From Dolichospermum planctonicum (GTDB taxonomy: Bacteria; Cyanobacteriota; Cyanobacteriia; Cyanobacteriales; Nostocaceae), in the NCBI RefSeq assembly GCF_005402965.1, contig NZ_BJCF01000007.1, positions 62,001 through 126,000 of the forward strand: a stretch of DNA of 64,000 bases, in the 5' to 3' direction. The translations under genes and the position numbers were made by a program. Of this stretch, positions 28,426 through 38,493 are shown in pieces. The notes under the pieces are model-generated. The model did not search any database. It was not told where the DNA came from and worked only from the letters and a program-made list of their open reading frames with translations. Every line of letters starts with the position of its first letter. Position 1 is the stretch's first letter.

Positions 28426-28701
28426 TCGGTTAAGACCAAAAAAAAGAAATTTTTTTTAAAATTTTTAGAATTTTTTTGAGAATTTTTTAATTTTTTCAAA
28501 TTTTTCGGGAAACTCGAACCACTCACCATCAAGTTTCAGATAACAAAATTATAACACAAATAAGCATCCTGTCAATCCTGATTTAGACAAATAAAATATT
28601 AGCTCCCCAACCTCTGTAACCATTAATATATGGGATATATATAAGTTAAAGTTATAGATTTTCTATTTTAAATAAGTTTTTTTGAAAAAAATTTTTTATT
28701 T

Positions 28702-28791
28702 TTAGGGTTCGGGTCGCTTTCGGCGTGTTATTATAGTCATATAAATATAATGGAGTGTAAGCAAAATTTTTATCGAGGGACACATTCCCAT
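28702..28791 (-). CDS. Candidate 29-aa small protein, copy B
   Basis: Same frame and length as copy A. Differs by R4C and H27P plus silent changes at codons 5 and 6. Hydrophobic core and RRKR are unchanged. Confidence 0.35.
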   Translation of the reverse strand: MGMCPSIKILLTLHYIYMTIITRRKRPEP

Positions 28792-28795
28792 TATC

Positions 28796-28824
28796 AGAAT
28801 ATCATGCCGCGCAGCGCAAGTCAA
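28796..28824 (-). promoter_or_regulatory. Sigma70-type promoter of cassette B
   Basis: Minus strand: TTGACT, 17-bp spacer, TATTCT. The spacer keeps a GC-rich dyad (GCGCTGCGC) although its sequence differs from copy A. Confidence 0.55.
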
Positions 28825-29031
28825 TCGGTTAAGACCAAAAAAAAGAAATTTTTTTTAAAATTTTTAGAATTTTTTTAGAATTATTTAATTTTTTAAAATT
28901 TTTGGGAAACTCGAACCGCTGACCATCAAGTTTCGGATAACAGAATTATAACACAAATAAAGATCCTGTCAATCCTGAAATCCTGGAAATCCTGATATAG
29001 CTAAGGCCACGCTTCGCTATCAGACATTCTA

Positions 29032-32000
29032 CTATATTTCCACATATTGCCAATATTTACTTTCTCCTATTTCTCGACACATTAAAATCCCAAACCATTC
29101 TAATCTCTCCAGATTTTCGGTAATAGTATTTTTATATTTTCCACCATTTTTAAATTGAGCAGCAATTTGTTCCACAGTCCACTCGTTGGTATTGGTGCGA
29201 AGTAAATCGCGGATAGTTGCAAGTTGGTCTTTTGGTTGTTTGGGAAAAGTTTTTTGTTCTGTGGGAATAATCACAGTTTCTTCTGTTTCCATAACTTCCG
29301 TTAGTAGTTGTTGGGTAACTTCATTTGGTGCTTGATATTCGGGACGCAACCAGCGAATTATTCCGTTACGTTCTTCTTCTGCACGTTCAGCATTGAGCGC
29401 GACTAATCTTGATAAAATTATTTCCTCAATTTCGGCTTTTGTTTTTTGATTATCTTTTAAATCTTGCCATTCATAAGCATCAAAAACGGCGTGATCTAAT
29501 TCATCATGAATTTGTTTGAGGGTGGAAACTAAGGCTTTATTATTATATGTTTTATCTGCTTCGGTAAATGTTTCTCCTTTGCGGAGTTTTTCTAGCAGGT
29601 TATACATTCCCGTAATTGTGATTTCAGGATGTTGTGTTTGTACTCGTTTACGGTGGGAGTCTAATCTTTCTCCTAATTCTCGGATTTTCTGTTTTTGTTC
29701 TGGTGTAGGATTTGGAAAAGGGAATTTTCCAAAACAATCAGAATGGTTATAATTAGAATCATTACCAACTCCAAGCCATGCACCTGTTTTTAATGACCAT
29801 ATTATATGAGGTACTGATGAAAGAACACCAAGATAAAAAGCATCATCTAATCCGAAAGCAATTAATTTAGCATCAGGTAAAATGTCATTTTCTACAAACA
29901 TAAAAACTCGATGCTTTGCGGTACGACAACTAACTATATAGCGTTTTAAACCATTTATTGCATTACGAATTTCTTGGTTAGAACGTCCAAAAAGCCACCA
30001 TTGTTCCCGACGTGCTTTATCTTTCATTTCTAAACGTTTAGGTCGAACAAGTTCATAAATTCTCTGATATATATATGGATATTGCATAACCTGAGATTCA
30101 TTTAGACCATATAAATCAATAATTCGTAAATTACGAGATTTATCTGTAATATCTCTACCATTACGATATCGTTTAATTAAATGAATTGCTGTCGGTTCTT
30201 GTTGAATAAGTTTTAAATATTCTCCTTCATTTAGGTGGAAACCTTCACCCAAAACAATTACACCTTGTCCACTTAATCTAGAATTTGCTGTTAACTTAAA
30301 TGCTGATACCACATCTACACCAACGCTTAAATCTACATTAATAAATCCTTTGGATATAGCTAAATCAACAATAGTTACACCATCATCACTTTCCACTTCT
30401 TTAACTACTTTTCCTAAAACTCCCTCATGTTTTCCAGATTTTACCACAGTCATGGCAATTCTCACTGCTGCACCATCTGTAGTATCTATCCAAGGATGAT
30501 CAGGAATTGCAAATGTAAGAGATATTGGACTTTTACCTACTAGATATTTAACTAAAACTTTTCTATTAAATGTTTGAGTAATACTATTAGTTGTAATTAA
30601 ACCAAAACTTTCTAGTTTACCTTCAACAACTAATTTAGCTGAATGATACCACCAATACATGACAAAATCAACTGTATCTGGTATGTCTTGATAAACTTTT
30701 CGTTGCGCTTCAACGTAACCATCACTTAATCTATCCCTCATCCTCTTATTACCAATAAAAGGAGGATTAGAAACAATATAATCTGCATCTGGCCATATAG
30801 CAGAACGAGGATTAAGATAACGATAAATAGGAACTTGATCACTCGAATCTGGAACATCTTCCCCCGTCACAGGATGCTTGATCGTTTTTCCACCCCAGCG
30901 CGTTTTTACCTGACCAGTTTTAGTATCAATATCTAACTCCTTCCCATCATAATCTAACACCGCATCACGATGTTCAACATTATGAAAATCCTGTAAAATC
31001 GGTTCTGGTGGTGGTGTACTTCCATAGCGTTTAAAATGCCATTGTAAATAACCAATCCAAATTACTAACTCTGCAATAGCAGCCGCTCTAGGATTAATTT
31101 CAATCCCTAAAAATTGCGACGGATTTACCTGTTTTCTTCCTGCTAAACGCGGATCAAATTCCTCTAATAAATTCGTTGTTACCTCTCCCAAAACATCCAG
31201 TAACCGCGTCTGTACTTCTTGCTCCAATGTCTTTAATAAATCTAATGTTACATATAAGAAATTACCCGAACCACAAGCAGGATCAAGAATACGAATTTGT
31301 TGTAATTTCTCTAAAAATCCCCGAATCTCATTTTCAGCTTTTTCTATTTGTGTCTTTGTCGGTTTTTGCTGTGTTTCTTTCAGAGTTAAAAAGCGATTAA
31401 CTTCCGATTCCACTAATAACCATTCTGACCGCAAAGGTTCTATGACTACGGGACGCACTAACCGCTCAACATAGGATCGGGGTGTGTAATGCGCTCCTAA
31501 ACTTTTCCGTTCTTTACTATCTAAAGCTCGTTCTAATAATGTGCCAAAAATCGCCGGTTCTACCTCAGTCCAATCTTTATTTGCAGCTTCATACAGCACT
31601 TCTAACTGTTCTTTGGGTAAATCAAAAGCTGTTGCATGAGCAAAAAAGCTGCCGTTAAATTGGGGAATTTCATCAAAGTTAAATTCCCCCCCAGTATTCA
31701 TCACTTTCCACAGTCTTTCAATCTGGGTTTTAAATGTCTTGGGTTCAACCAACCAACGTTCTTTTAATGCTTTAGTAAAAACTTCTCCTGGCAATAATTT
31801 TACATCTTCTGCAAACATGGTAAAAATGCAGCGCATGAGAAAATTTGCCACTTCTTTCGGTTCGTGTCCTTGTTGTTCTAACCACCGCGCTAATTTAGCT
31901 AAGGTATCCGCAACTTCTCTTGTTACCCGCGCTCGATATTTTTCCGGGTTTAAACTTTGCGGATCATTAAATATAGCAACAAATCGATTAAATACTTTCT

Positions 32001-32493
32001 CATGTAAAAGCTGATCAAGATCAATTTTTTCCCGCGCTCCATAACCACCATAGTTACCACTAAAACTCATCCAAATTTCCAAATGTGAACCAATATCACA
32101 GGTAATTAAAAAGGGAGGTTTACTAGGTAGAAAAGGTGTATAGCTTTGTGCTTGATAAAAGGCCTTCTCCATGGCTATATCGTAGGTTTTTGTCCCTCGT
32201 TTGGCTGTACCCCGTTTATTTGCGTTTCCCCCTTGTTTGGCTTCAATTAAAAAATGTCCTTCTTTATAGAAGTCTGCAAAGTTTGTGGTAACTCCATCTT
32301 TGTTAAAAATTTTGATATCTTTATCAAAACAATAGCGATCGCCTGCTATACTGCCTTTAGGTGATGGACGCTCTACCCCCAGAGCATCACAAAGTTCTAA
32401 AAAGAAACCCTGATAATTTGCTCTCTCGTTCCCCTGAGAACCTTTCCACTTTTGCAGAAATATTTCTACCCGTTGACAATCTTCACTTTTCAT
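29032..32493 (-). CDS. MmeI-like single-chain restriction-modification enzyme (type IIL/IIG)
   Basis: 1153-aa fusion of nuclease, DNA adenine methyltransferase and target recognition. Near the N-terminus is a PD-(D/E)xK nuclease motif with D76-x9-E86-A-K88 ([13 protein letters not shown]), the same D-x9-ExK spacing as I recall for MmeI. Methyltransferase motif [10 protein letters not shown] is near residue 403 and motif IV NPPF ([12 protein letters not shown]) near 578, as in gamma-class N6-adenine enzymes. The region ~650-950 should hold target recognition, and the last ~60 residues look like a winged helix ([19 protein letters not shown]). One chain would both methylate and cut DNA. Start set at ATG 32493; TTG 32499 is also open and no strong ribosome site is seen. 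No other defence gene is adjacent. Cassette copy C lies upstream and A/B downstream. Confidence 0.88.
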   Translation of the reverse strand: MKSEDCQRVEIFLQKWKGSQGNERANYQGFFLELCDALGVERPSPKGSIAGDRYCFDKDIKIFNKDGVTTNFADFYKEGHFLIEAKQGGNANKRGTAKRGTKTYDIAMEKAFYQAQSYTPFLPSKPPFLITCDIGSHLEIWMSFSGNYGGYGAREKIDLDQLLHEKVFNRFVAIFNDPQSLNPEKYRARVTREVADTLAKLARWLEQQGHEPKEVANFLMRCIFTMFAEDVKLLPGEVFTKALKERWLVEPKTFKTQIERLWKVMNTGGEFNFDEIPQFNGSFFAHATAFDLPKEQLEVLYEAANKDWTEVEPAIFGTLLERALDSKERKSLGAHYTPRSYVERLVRPVVIEPLRSEWLLVESEVNRFLTLKETQQKPTKTQIEKAENEIRGFLEKLQQIRILDPACGSGNFLYVTLDLLKTLEQEVQTRLLDVLGEVTTNLLEEFDPRLAGRKQVNPSQFLGIEINPRAAAIAELVIWIGYLQWHFKRYGSTPPPEPILQDFHNVEHRDAVLDYDGKELDIDTKTGQVKTRWGGKTIKHPVTGEDVPDSSDQVPIYRYLNPRSAIWPDADYIVSNPPFIGNKRMRDRLSDGYVEAQRKVYQDIPDTVDFVMYWWYHSAKLVVEGKLESFGLITTNSITQTFNRKVLVKYLVGKSPISLTFAIPDHPWIDTTDGAAVRIAMTVVKSGKHEGVLGKVVKEVESDDGVTIVDLAISKGFINVDLSVGVDVVSAFKLTANSRLSGQGVIVLGEGFHLNEGEYLKLIQQEPTAIHLIKRYRNGRDITDKSRNLRIIDLYGLNESQVMQYPYIYQRIYELVRPKRLEMKDKARREQWWLFGRSNQEIRNAINGLKRYIVSCRTAKHRVFMFVENDILPDAKLIAFGLDDAFYLGVLSSVPHIIWSLKTGAWLGVGNDSNYNHSDCFGKFPFPNPTPEQKQKIRELGERLDSHRKRVQTQHPEITITGMYNLLEKLRKGETFTEADKTYNNKALVSTLKQIHDELDHAVFDAYEWQDLKDNQKTKAEIEEIILSRLVALNAERAEEERNGIIRWLRPEYQAPNEVTQQLLTEVMETEETVIIPTEQKTFPKQPKDQLATIRDLLRTNTNEWTVEQIAAQFKNGGKYKNTITENLERLEWFGILMCREIGESKYWQYVEI

Positions 32494-32659
32494 GGCCAAC
32501 TAGAATATTGAATATTAATTATTTATTTTCAGATATTTTCCGACTCAGAATTTACAATATCTACCAAAAAACTGAACTTTTACACAACTCATAAGTTTTA
32601 TTTATCTAAACACCATTTTAAATAAGTTTTTTTGAAAAAAATTAAAAAAAAATTTATTT

Positions 32660-32749
32660 TTAGGGTTTCAGTCGCTTTCGGCGTGGTATTATAGTCATAT
32701 AAATATAATGGAGTGTGAGCAAAATTTTTATTGAGGGACGCATTCCCAT
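32660..32749 (-). CDS. Candidate 29-aa small protein, copy C
   Basis: Same length and frame as copies A and B. Begins MGMRPSIKI and ends RRKRLKP, with T22P, H27L and E28K relative to copy A and silent changes at codons 5 and 11. Lies about 165 bp upstream of the restriction-modification gene, so it could be a leader ORF of that mRNA. Confidence 0.35.
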   Translation of the reverse strand: MGMRPSIKILLTLHYIYMTIIPRRKRLKP

Positions 32750-32753
32750 TATC

Positions 32754-32782
32754 ACAATATCACGCCCACGGGGGAAAGTCAA
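32754..32782 (-). promoter_or_regulatory. Sigma70-type promoter of cassette C, probable promoter of the R-M gene
   Basis: Minus strand: TTGACT, 17-bp spacer, TATTGT. The spacer sequence is new (CCCCCGTGGGC-type dyad) but has the same length and symmetry. Transcription from here would reach the R-M gene after a leader of about 250 nt. Confidence 0.55.
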
Positions 32783-32983
32783 CTACCCCGACAAAAAAAG
32801 AAAATATTTTACAAAATTTTAAACTTTGAAATAGTGAGAATCAAAGCTGTATTTTCTTCCTAACTCCGTGTCCTCTGTGTCCTCTGTGGTTAGTTAATCT
32901 AAAAAACCCAAATCCCCAAATCCAAAAGTTAAATCCCCGATTTTGTCAATAAATCGAGGATCTAAGAAATATGATACTTTGGA

Positions 32984-33457
32984 TTACTTCTCAGTAATAT
33001 ACTTTAGTAAACCTTCACAGGCATCCATCAGTAAATCAATCACAAAATTAAAACCCTCAACTCCTCCATAATAAGGGTCTGGAACTTCCTTGAGGGTATA
33101 TTGAGAGCAAAAATCACACATCAGCCTAACTTGAGAATGATATTGCCCAGAAGGATCAAGAGCTAGGATATCATCATAATTACTACGGTCCATGGCCAAA
33201 ATCAAATCAAACTCTTGAAAATCGGAGCTTTGAAATTGACGCGCTCGGCCTTGGAGTTTAAATCCTAACTTATTCTCTGCTGCGGCGCTCATGCGTCTAT
33301 CCGGTGCGTTACCAATATGATAACCAGCAGTACCTGCAGAATCGCAAAGAATTGTTTTAGTTAAACCCCTTTGCGAAATCAGATGATTCATAATATTTTC
33401 AGCCGACGGTGAGCGACAAATATTACCAAGGCAGACAAACAGTAACTTATAAGTCAT
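32984..33457 (-). CDS. Low-molecular-weight protein tyrosine phosphatase
   Basis: 157-aa LMW-PTP. The P-loop C9-LGNIC-R15-S sits at the N-terminus (VCLGNICRSPSAE) and the general-acid Asp is in VPDPYYGG. It dephosphorylates phosphotyrosine; homologues such as Wzb act on tyrosine kinases of polysaccharide export, but here the gene is about 14 kb from the polysaccharide operon, so a link is only possible. Cytoplasmic, full length. Confidence 0.95.
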   Translation of the reverse strand: MTYKLLFVCLGNICRSPSAENIMNHLISQRGLTKTILCDSAGTAGYHIGNAPDRRMSAAAENKLGFKLQGRARQFQSSDFQEFDLILAMDRSNYDDILALDPSGQYHSQVRLMCDFCSQYTLKEVPDPYYGGVEGFNFVIDLLMDACEGLLKYITEK

Positions 33458-33524
33458 CTATTTTGATTTTTTGTGTCAGTTGCCAGTTACTTTATACCAC
33501 TGACCACTGACCACTAGCTATTGA

Positions 33525-33872
33525 CTACAATCCAGGTAACTCCAATCCACTGGTTAGATCTTCCATCCGTTCCCGCATGGTTTCGGTAGACTTTTTATAA
33601 GCATCTTTCATGGCCGCAGCGACTAAATCAGAAAGCACTTCTGCACCTTCTTCTAAAGCAGATTGAGCAATTTCCACTCGTTTGGGTTCTTGGTTGCCAC
33701 TGACAATCACCCTAACCAGTCCACCACCAGATTCTCCCAGAATCTCCATTTCCTCTAATTCTTCTTGAAGACGTTTTGCACCCTCTTGAACTTGCTGCGC
33801 TTTTTTAAAAGCTTCGGCTAATTCTTTCATTTTGCCTAAGCCAAAGCCAAATCCCTGTCCTTTTCCTGTCAT
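33525..33872 (-). CDS. YbaB/EbfC-family nucleoid-associated protein
   Basis: 115-aa DNA-binding protein of the YbaB/EbfC family, a dimer with helical tweezers. Typical features: [43 protein letters not shown] and [17 protein letters not shown]. It is separated from the murB-murC pair by about 180 bp and ends just before the phosphatase gene start. Confidence 0.95.
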   Translation of the reverse strand: MTGKGQGFGFGLGKMKELAEAFKKAQQVQEGAKRLQEELEEMEILGESGGGLVRVIVSGNQEPKRVEIAQSALEEGAEVLSDLVAAAMKDAYKKSTETMRERMEDLTSGLELPGL

Positions 33873-34022
33873 AACTGGTTATCCGCTGTACGATTACTGA
33901 CAAATCAAATTCAATTATAGATGGATTGTTAAACCTCCAATGTTTTGATTACTATTTAATCTAAAATAGTAGATTTCGGCAAGTTTGTCTATATCTGGCT
34001 AGAATTTAACTTACAGTTTCAA

Positions 34023-34057
34023 ACCCTATTCCCTATTCCCTATTCCCTATTCCCTTT
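34023..34057. repeat. STRR: 7-bp repeat (CCCTATT)
   Basis: Five CCCTATT heptamers reaching the stop codon of murB. Confidence 0.7.
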
Positions 34058-35054
34058 AGAAAACCGCTGGAAACTCACCTAACATTTTTACCTCTGGTTC
34101 TAACCAAATTGACCAGCGTTCTTGCACCTGATTTTGAACATGACGAATGAGAGAAAAAATGTCGCTGGCTTTAGCTCCCCCCCGATTGACAATAAAATTA
34201 GCATGGAGTTGGGCAACTTGCGCTCCCCCTAATTGATAGCCTTTGAGTCCAGTTTGTTCAATTAACCAACCCGCAGTATAGGGTTGAGGATTTCTAAACA
34301 CACTACCACAACTGGGGTAGCTGTATGGTTGGGTGCTGAGTCGGTGTTTTTTATGGTCTTTGGTTCTATCTGTCACTACCACAGGATCTGCCCCTGGTTG
34401 CAGTTGCAAGGTCGCTTGAGTCACAATCCATTTCCCACCTTGTAGCCGTGAACTCCGATATGTATAGCCTAATTCCTCCGGGGTGAGAGTTACCAAAGTT
34501 CCATCAGGACAAAGAACTTGAGCGCTAACTAACATATCTGCAATACAGCTACTATGCGCCCCAGCATTCATCACCACCGCACCCCCTACCGTTCCAGGGA
34601 TACCCACAGCCCATTCTAATCCTTCCCATCCCAAAGCAGCAGCGTCCCATGCTAAAGCAGGAATCGATTCTCCCGCAGATACGGTTAATTGACCTGTATC
34701 TGGGTTAAAATATTTAGAGCGGAGATGACGAGTGGCAATGACTAATCCAGGTATACCGTGATCGCTCACTAACAAATTAGAACCAGCGCCTAAGATTGTT
34801 ATCGCTAAATAATTCTCTTTGGCAAACTCAATACTTGCTTTTAAAGCCTCTAAATTCTGAGGAGAAACATAGTATTCAGCCTCCCCCCCAACTCGATAAG
34901 AAGTAAACCCTGACAAGGAAGTATGAGTCTTGAGAGAACAATCAGTCCCTGGTAAGTAAATTGATTTACCATTATCCCCATGATCTTTAATTTGTCTTTG
35001 CGGGGTCAAATCAGAAAAATTACAGATTTTGCCAAGTTCCTGGGAAGTTATCAT
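34056..35054 (-). CDS. murB: UDP-N-acetylenolpyruvoylglucosamine reductase
   Basis: 332-aa FAD enzyme that reduces UDP-GlcNAc-enolpyruvate to UDP-MurNAc in peptidoglycan synthesis. FAD-binding signatures: [57 protein letters not shown], and the late [18 protein letters not shown] with [20 protein letters not shown]. Its lack of the extra C-terminal domain of E. coli MurB fits the type II form. It follows murC by about 100 bp on the same strand. Confidence 0.97.
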   Translation of the reverse strand: MITSQELGKICNFSDLTPQRQIKDHGDNGKSIYLPGTDCSLKTHTSLSGFTSYRVGGEAEYYVSPQNLEALKASIEFAKENYLAITILGAGSNLLVSDHGIPGLVIATRHLRSKYFNPDTGQLTVSAGESIPALAWDAAALGWEGLEWAVGIPGTVGGAVVMNAGAHSSCIADMLVSAQVLCPDGTLVTLTPEELGYTYRSSRLQGGKWIVTQATLQLQPGADPVVVTDRTKDHKKHRLSTQPYSYPSCGSVFRNPQPYTAGWLIEQTGLKGYQLGGAQVAQLHANFIVNRGGAKASDIFSLIRHVQNQVQERWSIWLEPEVKMLGEFPAVF

Positions 35055-35157
35055 CTTTACTTCAATTGGTGAATTTTTGACTTATGTGATTTATTTACCG
35101 TAAAAATCCGGTCTTGCAGTTAACTTATCACCCCACTGCTAGATGCAGTTATCTTTC

Positions 35158-36600
35158 TCAGATGTAGCTTTTTGCTGGTTTACTCATGGTGGTAATCAAT
35201 TCAGGAATAGTCTGATTTAAATTACCAGCACCTAAAAACAGTGCTAAATCTCCTGAACGCAGGTTTTCCAGTAAAAATTCACTAACTAAAGGTAAATTTG
35301 GTTGATAAACTACTTGAGGGTTGTGTTTACTAATTGCAGTGGCTAAATCTTCTCCACTGACTTGACCCAAATCAGGTTCACCAGCACTGTAAATATCAGT
35401 TAGCACAACCAGATCAGCATGAGCAAAAGACTCAGCAAACTCTTCTAAAAACGTTAATGTCCGAGTATAACGATGGGGTTGAAAAATAGCCACTACCCTT
35501 TGTCCAGGTCTAGATTGAAGATTAGCTGCGGCTAGAGTAGCACGAATTTCACTAGGATGATGGGCATAGTCATCAATAAAAGTCACCCCAGCAGCTTCAC
35601 CTCGGAACTCAAACCTTCGTCTTGCACCTTCAAAAGTCGCAAGACCTTCAGCAATTTGCCCAAATTCTAAGCCTAAGAATCTACCCACCGCCACTGCTGC
35701 TAAGGAATTGCTCAGGTTATGACGACCCAATAGCTGTAAATTTAATACACCTAAAGCTTGACCTTTTTCCCACACCAAAGCTGTTGTCCCATCCGCCCGA
35801 TAATTGACATTACTAACGGTATAGTCAGCACCTTGATCTGGGTCAAGACTATAGCTAATACTTGGTTTCAAGCGATGGCGCACTGTGTCACAATCAATGC
35901 TCCCTACCAAGGTTTTGCAACCTCGAGCAAAGGTTTGAAAGGTATCAACTACTTCTTCTAAAGTCTCGTAATGATCAGGATGATCTAATTCAATATTAGT
36001 GATAATTCCAATCTCAGGAGCGTGTTTCACCAAAGAACCATCAGACTCATCAGCCTCTGCTACTAAATAACGGCTTTCCCCCATTCTCGCATTACCTTCC
36101 CAAGCTTTGACTTCCCCACCAACCAAAATCGTCGGATCAAGTCCAGCTTGCAATAGCATATAACCAATCATGCTACTGGTGGTGGTTTTCCCATGAGTGC
36201 CTGCTACAGCAATACTGTAATAATCAGCAATTAAAGCAGCTAGAACATCAGAACGATGCAAAATCGGGCAACCTAATTCCAAAGCAGCTTTATATTCCAA
36301 ATTATTCGCATTAATAGCTGTGGAACAAATCACCTGCGGCAAATTGGTTTTTGCTCTAGTTAATAATACCTCATCACTAGCTACTTGAGGCAGAAAAAAC
36401 TCCAGATTGTTGGCTTCTTGTTTACTAAAAATGTGAACACCCAGAGATTCTAATTTGTGCGTAATATGATTAGGACGCGAATCTGAACCAGATACTGGTA
36501 ATTGACGTTTGGTTAAAACATAAGCCAAAGCAGACATTCCGATACCTCCAACGCCAATGAAATGAAATGGTCTGCCACTAAAATCTATAGAATTACTCAT
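35158..36600 (-). CDS. murC: UDP-N-acetylmuramate--L-alanine ligase
   Basis: 480-aa Mur ligase adding L-Ala to UDP-MurNAc with ATP. Rossmann FIGVGGIGMSALAYVL at the N-terminus, P-loop VAGTHGKTTTSSMIGYML (~120-137), central EADESDGSLVKH, NIELDHPDHY, and C-terminal DDYAHHPSEIRATL. An AGAGGAG ribosome site lies 6-7 nt before the ATG. The murC-murB pair is a common cyanobacterial arrangement. Confidence 0.98.
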   Translation of the reverse strand: MSNSIDFSGRPFHFIGVGGIGMSALAYVLTKRQLPVSGSDSRPNHITHKLESLGVHIFSKQEANNLEFFLPQVASDEVLLTRAKTNLPQVICSTAINANNLEYKAALELGCPILHRSDVLAALIADYYSIAVAGTHGKTTTSSMIGYMLLQAGLDPTILVGGEVKAWEGNARMGESRYLVAEADESDGSLVKHAPEIGIITNIELDHPDHYETLEEVVDTFQTFARGCKTLVGSIDCDTVRHRLKPSISYSLDPDQGADYTVSNVNYRADGTTALVWEKGQALGVLNLQLLGRHNLSNSLAAVAVGRFLGLEFGQIAEGLATFEGARRRFEFRGEAAGVTFIDDYAHHPSEIRATLAAANLQSRPGQRVVAIFQPHRYTRTLTFLEEFAESFAHADLVVLTDIYSAGEPDLGQVSGEDLATAISKHNPQVVYQPNLPLVSEFLLENLRSGDLALFLGAGNLNQTIPELITTMSKPAKSYI

Positions 36601-37177
36601 TTTATTCTCCTCTTACACCACACCAGAACCATATCAGACACGCGGATCATAACAGGATTCTGATTTTTACAGAAACTAACTATCCCATCCAAAATATTCA
36701 TTCCTGTTGAATGATTAAATTTTGACTTTGGTTTTGGTTTTGTCTCCTAAGCCAAATGATCCCCCATCCGAACATTTTGACCAATTCTAATCTGCTCATA
36801 AGATTATTCTGAAAATTTCTGCTACATCGGGAAAGAAAATTGTGTAAATTTAAATACATTTTATTGTGTCTTTTTTAAAACTAAGTAAAATAGCTTGAAG
36901 CACAGCAACTTGCATCACTTGCCTAAAGCCTCTGTCGGAATTGACTACAATATTACATTGGTAGTGCAACTATTATTCAATTTAGAGAAATCATCATTAG
37001 TCATTAGTCATAAGTCAGAAATCTACCAGCCGCTCCCTCACCTCCAACAATTTATAAATAAATTCTGTAATTTTTTGTGAATCTAAAACTTTATCGTTAT
37101 AAACAGATTCCCCCTTTGCGATATGATTATGGTCAACGATATCAACTTATAGGCATAAATACAGAGGGGAACACACT
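36601..37177. other. Divergent intergenic region between murC and gap2
   Basis: 577 bp, AT-rich, containing promoters of two divergent genes. A 61-codon open frame (36895-37080) has no homology that I recognise and is probably chance. No repeat array or RNA structure stands out. Confidence 0.45.
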
Positions 37178-38191
37178 GTGATTAGAGTTGCAATTAACGG
37201 TTTCGGGCGCATTGGACGCAACTTTGCACGCTGCTGGGTGGGCAGAGAAAATAGCAAGATCGAATTGGTTGCTATTAATGACACATCTGATCCCAGAACT
37301 AATGCTCACCTGCTTAGATATGACTCTATGCTAGGCAAATTACAAGGTGTGGACATTGCCGCTGATGATAATTCCATCACTCTTAATGGTAAAACCATTA
37401 AATGTGTATCTGATCGCAACCCAGATAACTTACCCTGGAAAGAATGGGAAATTGACCTGATTATCGAATCAACAGGGGTTTTTACCAGCAAAGAAGGGGC
37501 AATGAGGCACGTAAATGCTGGAGCTAAAAAGGTTTTGATTACCGCCCCTGGCAAAAATGAAGATGGTACTTTTGTCGTCGGTGTCAATCATCATGATTAT
37601 GACCACAACATCCATAACATCATCAGTAATGCTAGTTGTACAACCAACTGTTTGGCTCCCATCGCTAAGGTATTAGATGAAAAATTTGGTATCATCAAAG
37701 GCGTAATGACTACTACCCACAGCTACACAGGTGATCAGCGTTTATTAGACGCTTCTCACCGTGATTTGCGTCGGGCAAGAGCAGCAGCTATCAATATTGT
37801 ACCCACCTCCACTGGTGCTGCAAAAGCGGTGGCTTTGGTTCTTCCTCAATTGAAGGGTAAGCTCAATGGTGTGGCTTTGCGCGTACCTACCCCTAACGTT
37901 TCTATGGTGGATTTTGTAGTTCAAACTGAGAAGCGCACCATTGCTGAAGAAGTTAACCAAGCTCTTAAAGCTGCCGCTGAAGGTCCTCTAAAAGGCATTT
38001 TGGGTTACAGCGAATTGGAACTTGTCTCTTCTGACTATCAAGGTACAGACGAATCTTCTATTGTTGATGCCAATTTGACTATCGTTATGGGCAGTGACAT
38101 CGTGAAAGTCATGGCATGGTATGACAATGAGTGGGGTTATAGCCAACGTGTTCTCGATTTGGCTGAGTTAGTAGCTGAAAAATGGGTTTAA
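37178..38191 (+). CDS. gap2: Glyceraldehyde-3-phosphate dehydrogenase, Gap2 type
   Basis: 337-aa [20 protein letters not shown] at the start, the active-site SCTTNCLAP, and [21 protein letters not shown]. The sequence [34 protein letters not shown] is characteristic of the cyanobacterial/plastid Gap2 (GapA/B-like) enzyme, which accepts NADP(H) and NAD(H) and works in the Calvin cycle. GTG start with a GAGGGG ribosome site 9 nt upstream. Monocistronic. Confidence 0.96.
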   Translation: MIRVAINGFGRIGRNFARCWVGRENSKIELVAINDTSDPRTNAHLLRYDSMLGKLQGVDIAADDNSITLNGKTIKCVSDRNPDNLPWKEWEIDLIIESTGVFTSKEGAMRHVNAGAKKVLITAPGKNEDGTFVVGVNHHDYDHNIHNIISNASCTTNCLAPIAKVLDEKFGIIKGVMTTTHSYTGDQRLLDASHRDLRRARAAAINIVPTSTGAAKAVALVLPQLKGKLNGVALRVPTPNVSMVDFVVQTEKRTIAEEVNQALKAAAEGPLKGILGYSELELVSSDYQGTDESSIVDANLTIVMGSDIVKVMAWYDNEWGYSQRVLDLAELVAEKWV

Positions 38192-38194
38192 TTT

Positions 38195-38396
38195 AGGTGA
38201 CAGGGAACAGGGAACTCTTAACAGGGAACAGGGAACAGGCCAGAGGTGACAGGCCAGAGGTGACAGGCCAGAGGTGACAGGCCAGAGGTGACAGGTGACA
38301 GGCCAGAGGTGATAGTTGACAGGCCAGAGGTGACAGGCCAGAGGTGACAGGTGAGAGGGAACTCTTAACAGGGAACAGGCGCTACGCCACGGGGAC
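38195..38396. repeat. Mixed tandem repeats downstream of gap2
   Basis: About eight units of 14 bp (ACAGGCCAGAGGTG) embedded in GGGAACA heptamers. STRR-type, lying right after the gap2 stop codon. Confidence 0.85.
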
Positions 38397-38411
38397 AGAG
38401 AAAAAAGCAAA

Positions 38412-38489
38412 TTACCTATTACCTATTACCTATTACCTATTCCCTATTACCTATTACCTATTACCTATTCCCTATTCCCTATTCCCTAA
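38412..38489. repeat. STRR: 7-bp repeat (ACCTATT / CCCTATT)
   Basis: About eleven heptamers between the previous array and thiL. Confidence 0.85.
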
Positions 38490-38493
38490 CTAA

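Larger units (their letters stand above)
28241..28581 (-). repeat. Promoter/small-ORF cassette, copy A
   Basis: About 340-bp unit, nearly identical to copy B 399 bp away and partly to copy C at 32614-32820. Read on the minus strand it holds, in order, a long A/T-rich segment, a promoter with a dyad in its spacer, a 29-codon ORF, and AT-rich palindromic tracts. Copy A points to hpnA. Confidence 0.85.
28640..28978 (-). repeat. Promoter/small-ORF cassette, copy B
   Basis: Second copy, about 95% like copy A, in direct orientation 399 bp further on, which suggests a recent tandem duplication. Differences are mostly substitutions in the ORF and a few indels in the A/T tracts. Its upstream edge lies about 55 bp past the end of the restriction-modification gene. 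Confidence 0.85.
32614..32820 (-). repeat. Promoter/small-ORF cassette, copy C (diverged)
   Basis: Third, shorter and more diverged copy, upstream of the restriction-modification gene and reading towards it. Conserved part: AT palindromes, 29-codon ORF, promoter. The outer A/T-rich flank of A and B is lost. Confidence 0.8.

Noticed and set aside
28500-28560. tRNA-like 3' half (GGTTCGAG followed by TTTCCC on the minus strand) in the cassette repeats
   Set aside because: The T-stem does not pair, and no anticodon arm or acceptor stem can be folded from the AT-rich flank.
36895-37080. 61-codon ORF upstream of gap2
   Set aside because: No ribosome site, low-complexity residues, and it lies in the expected promoter region of gap2.
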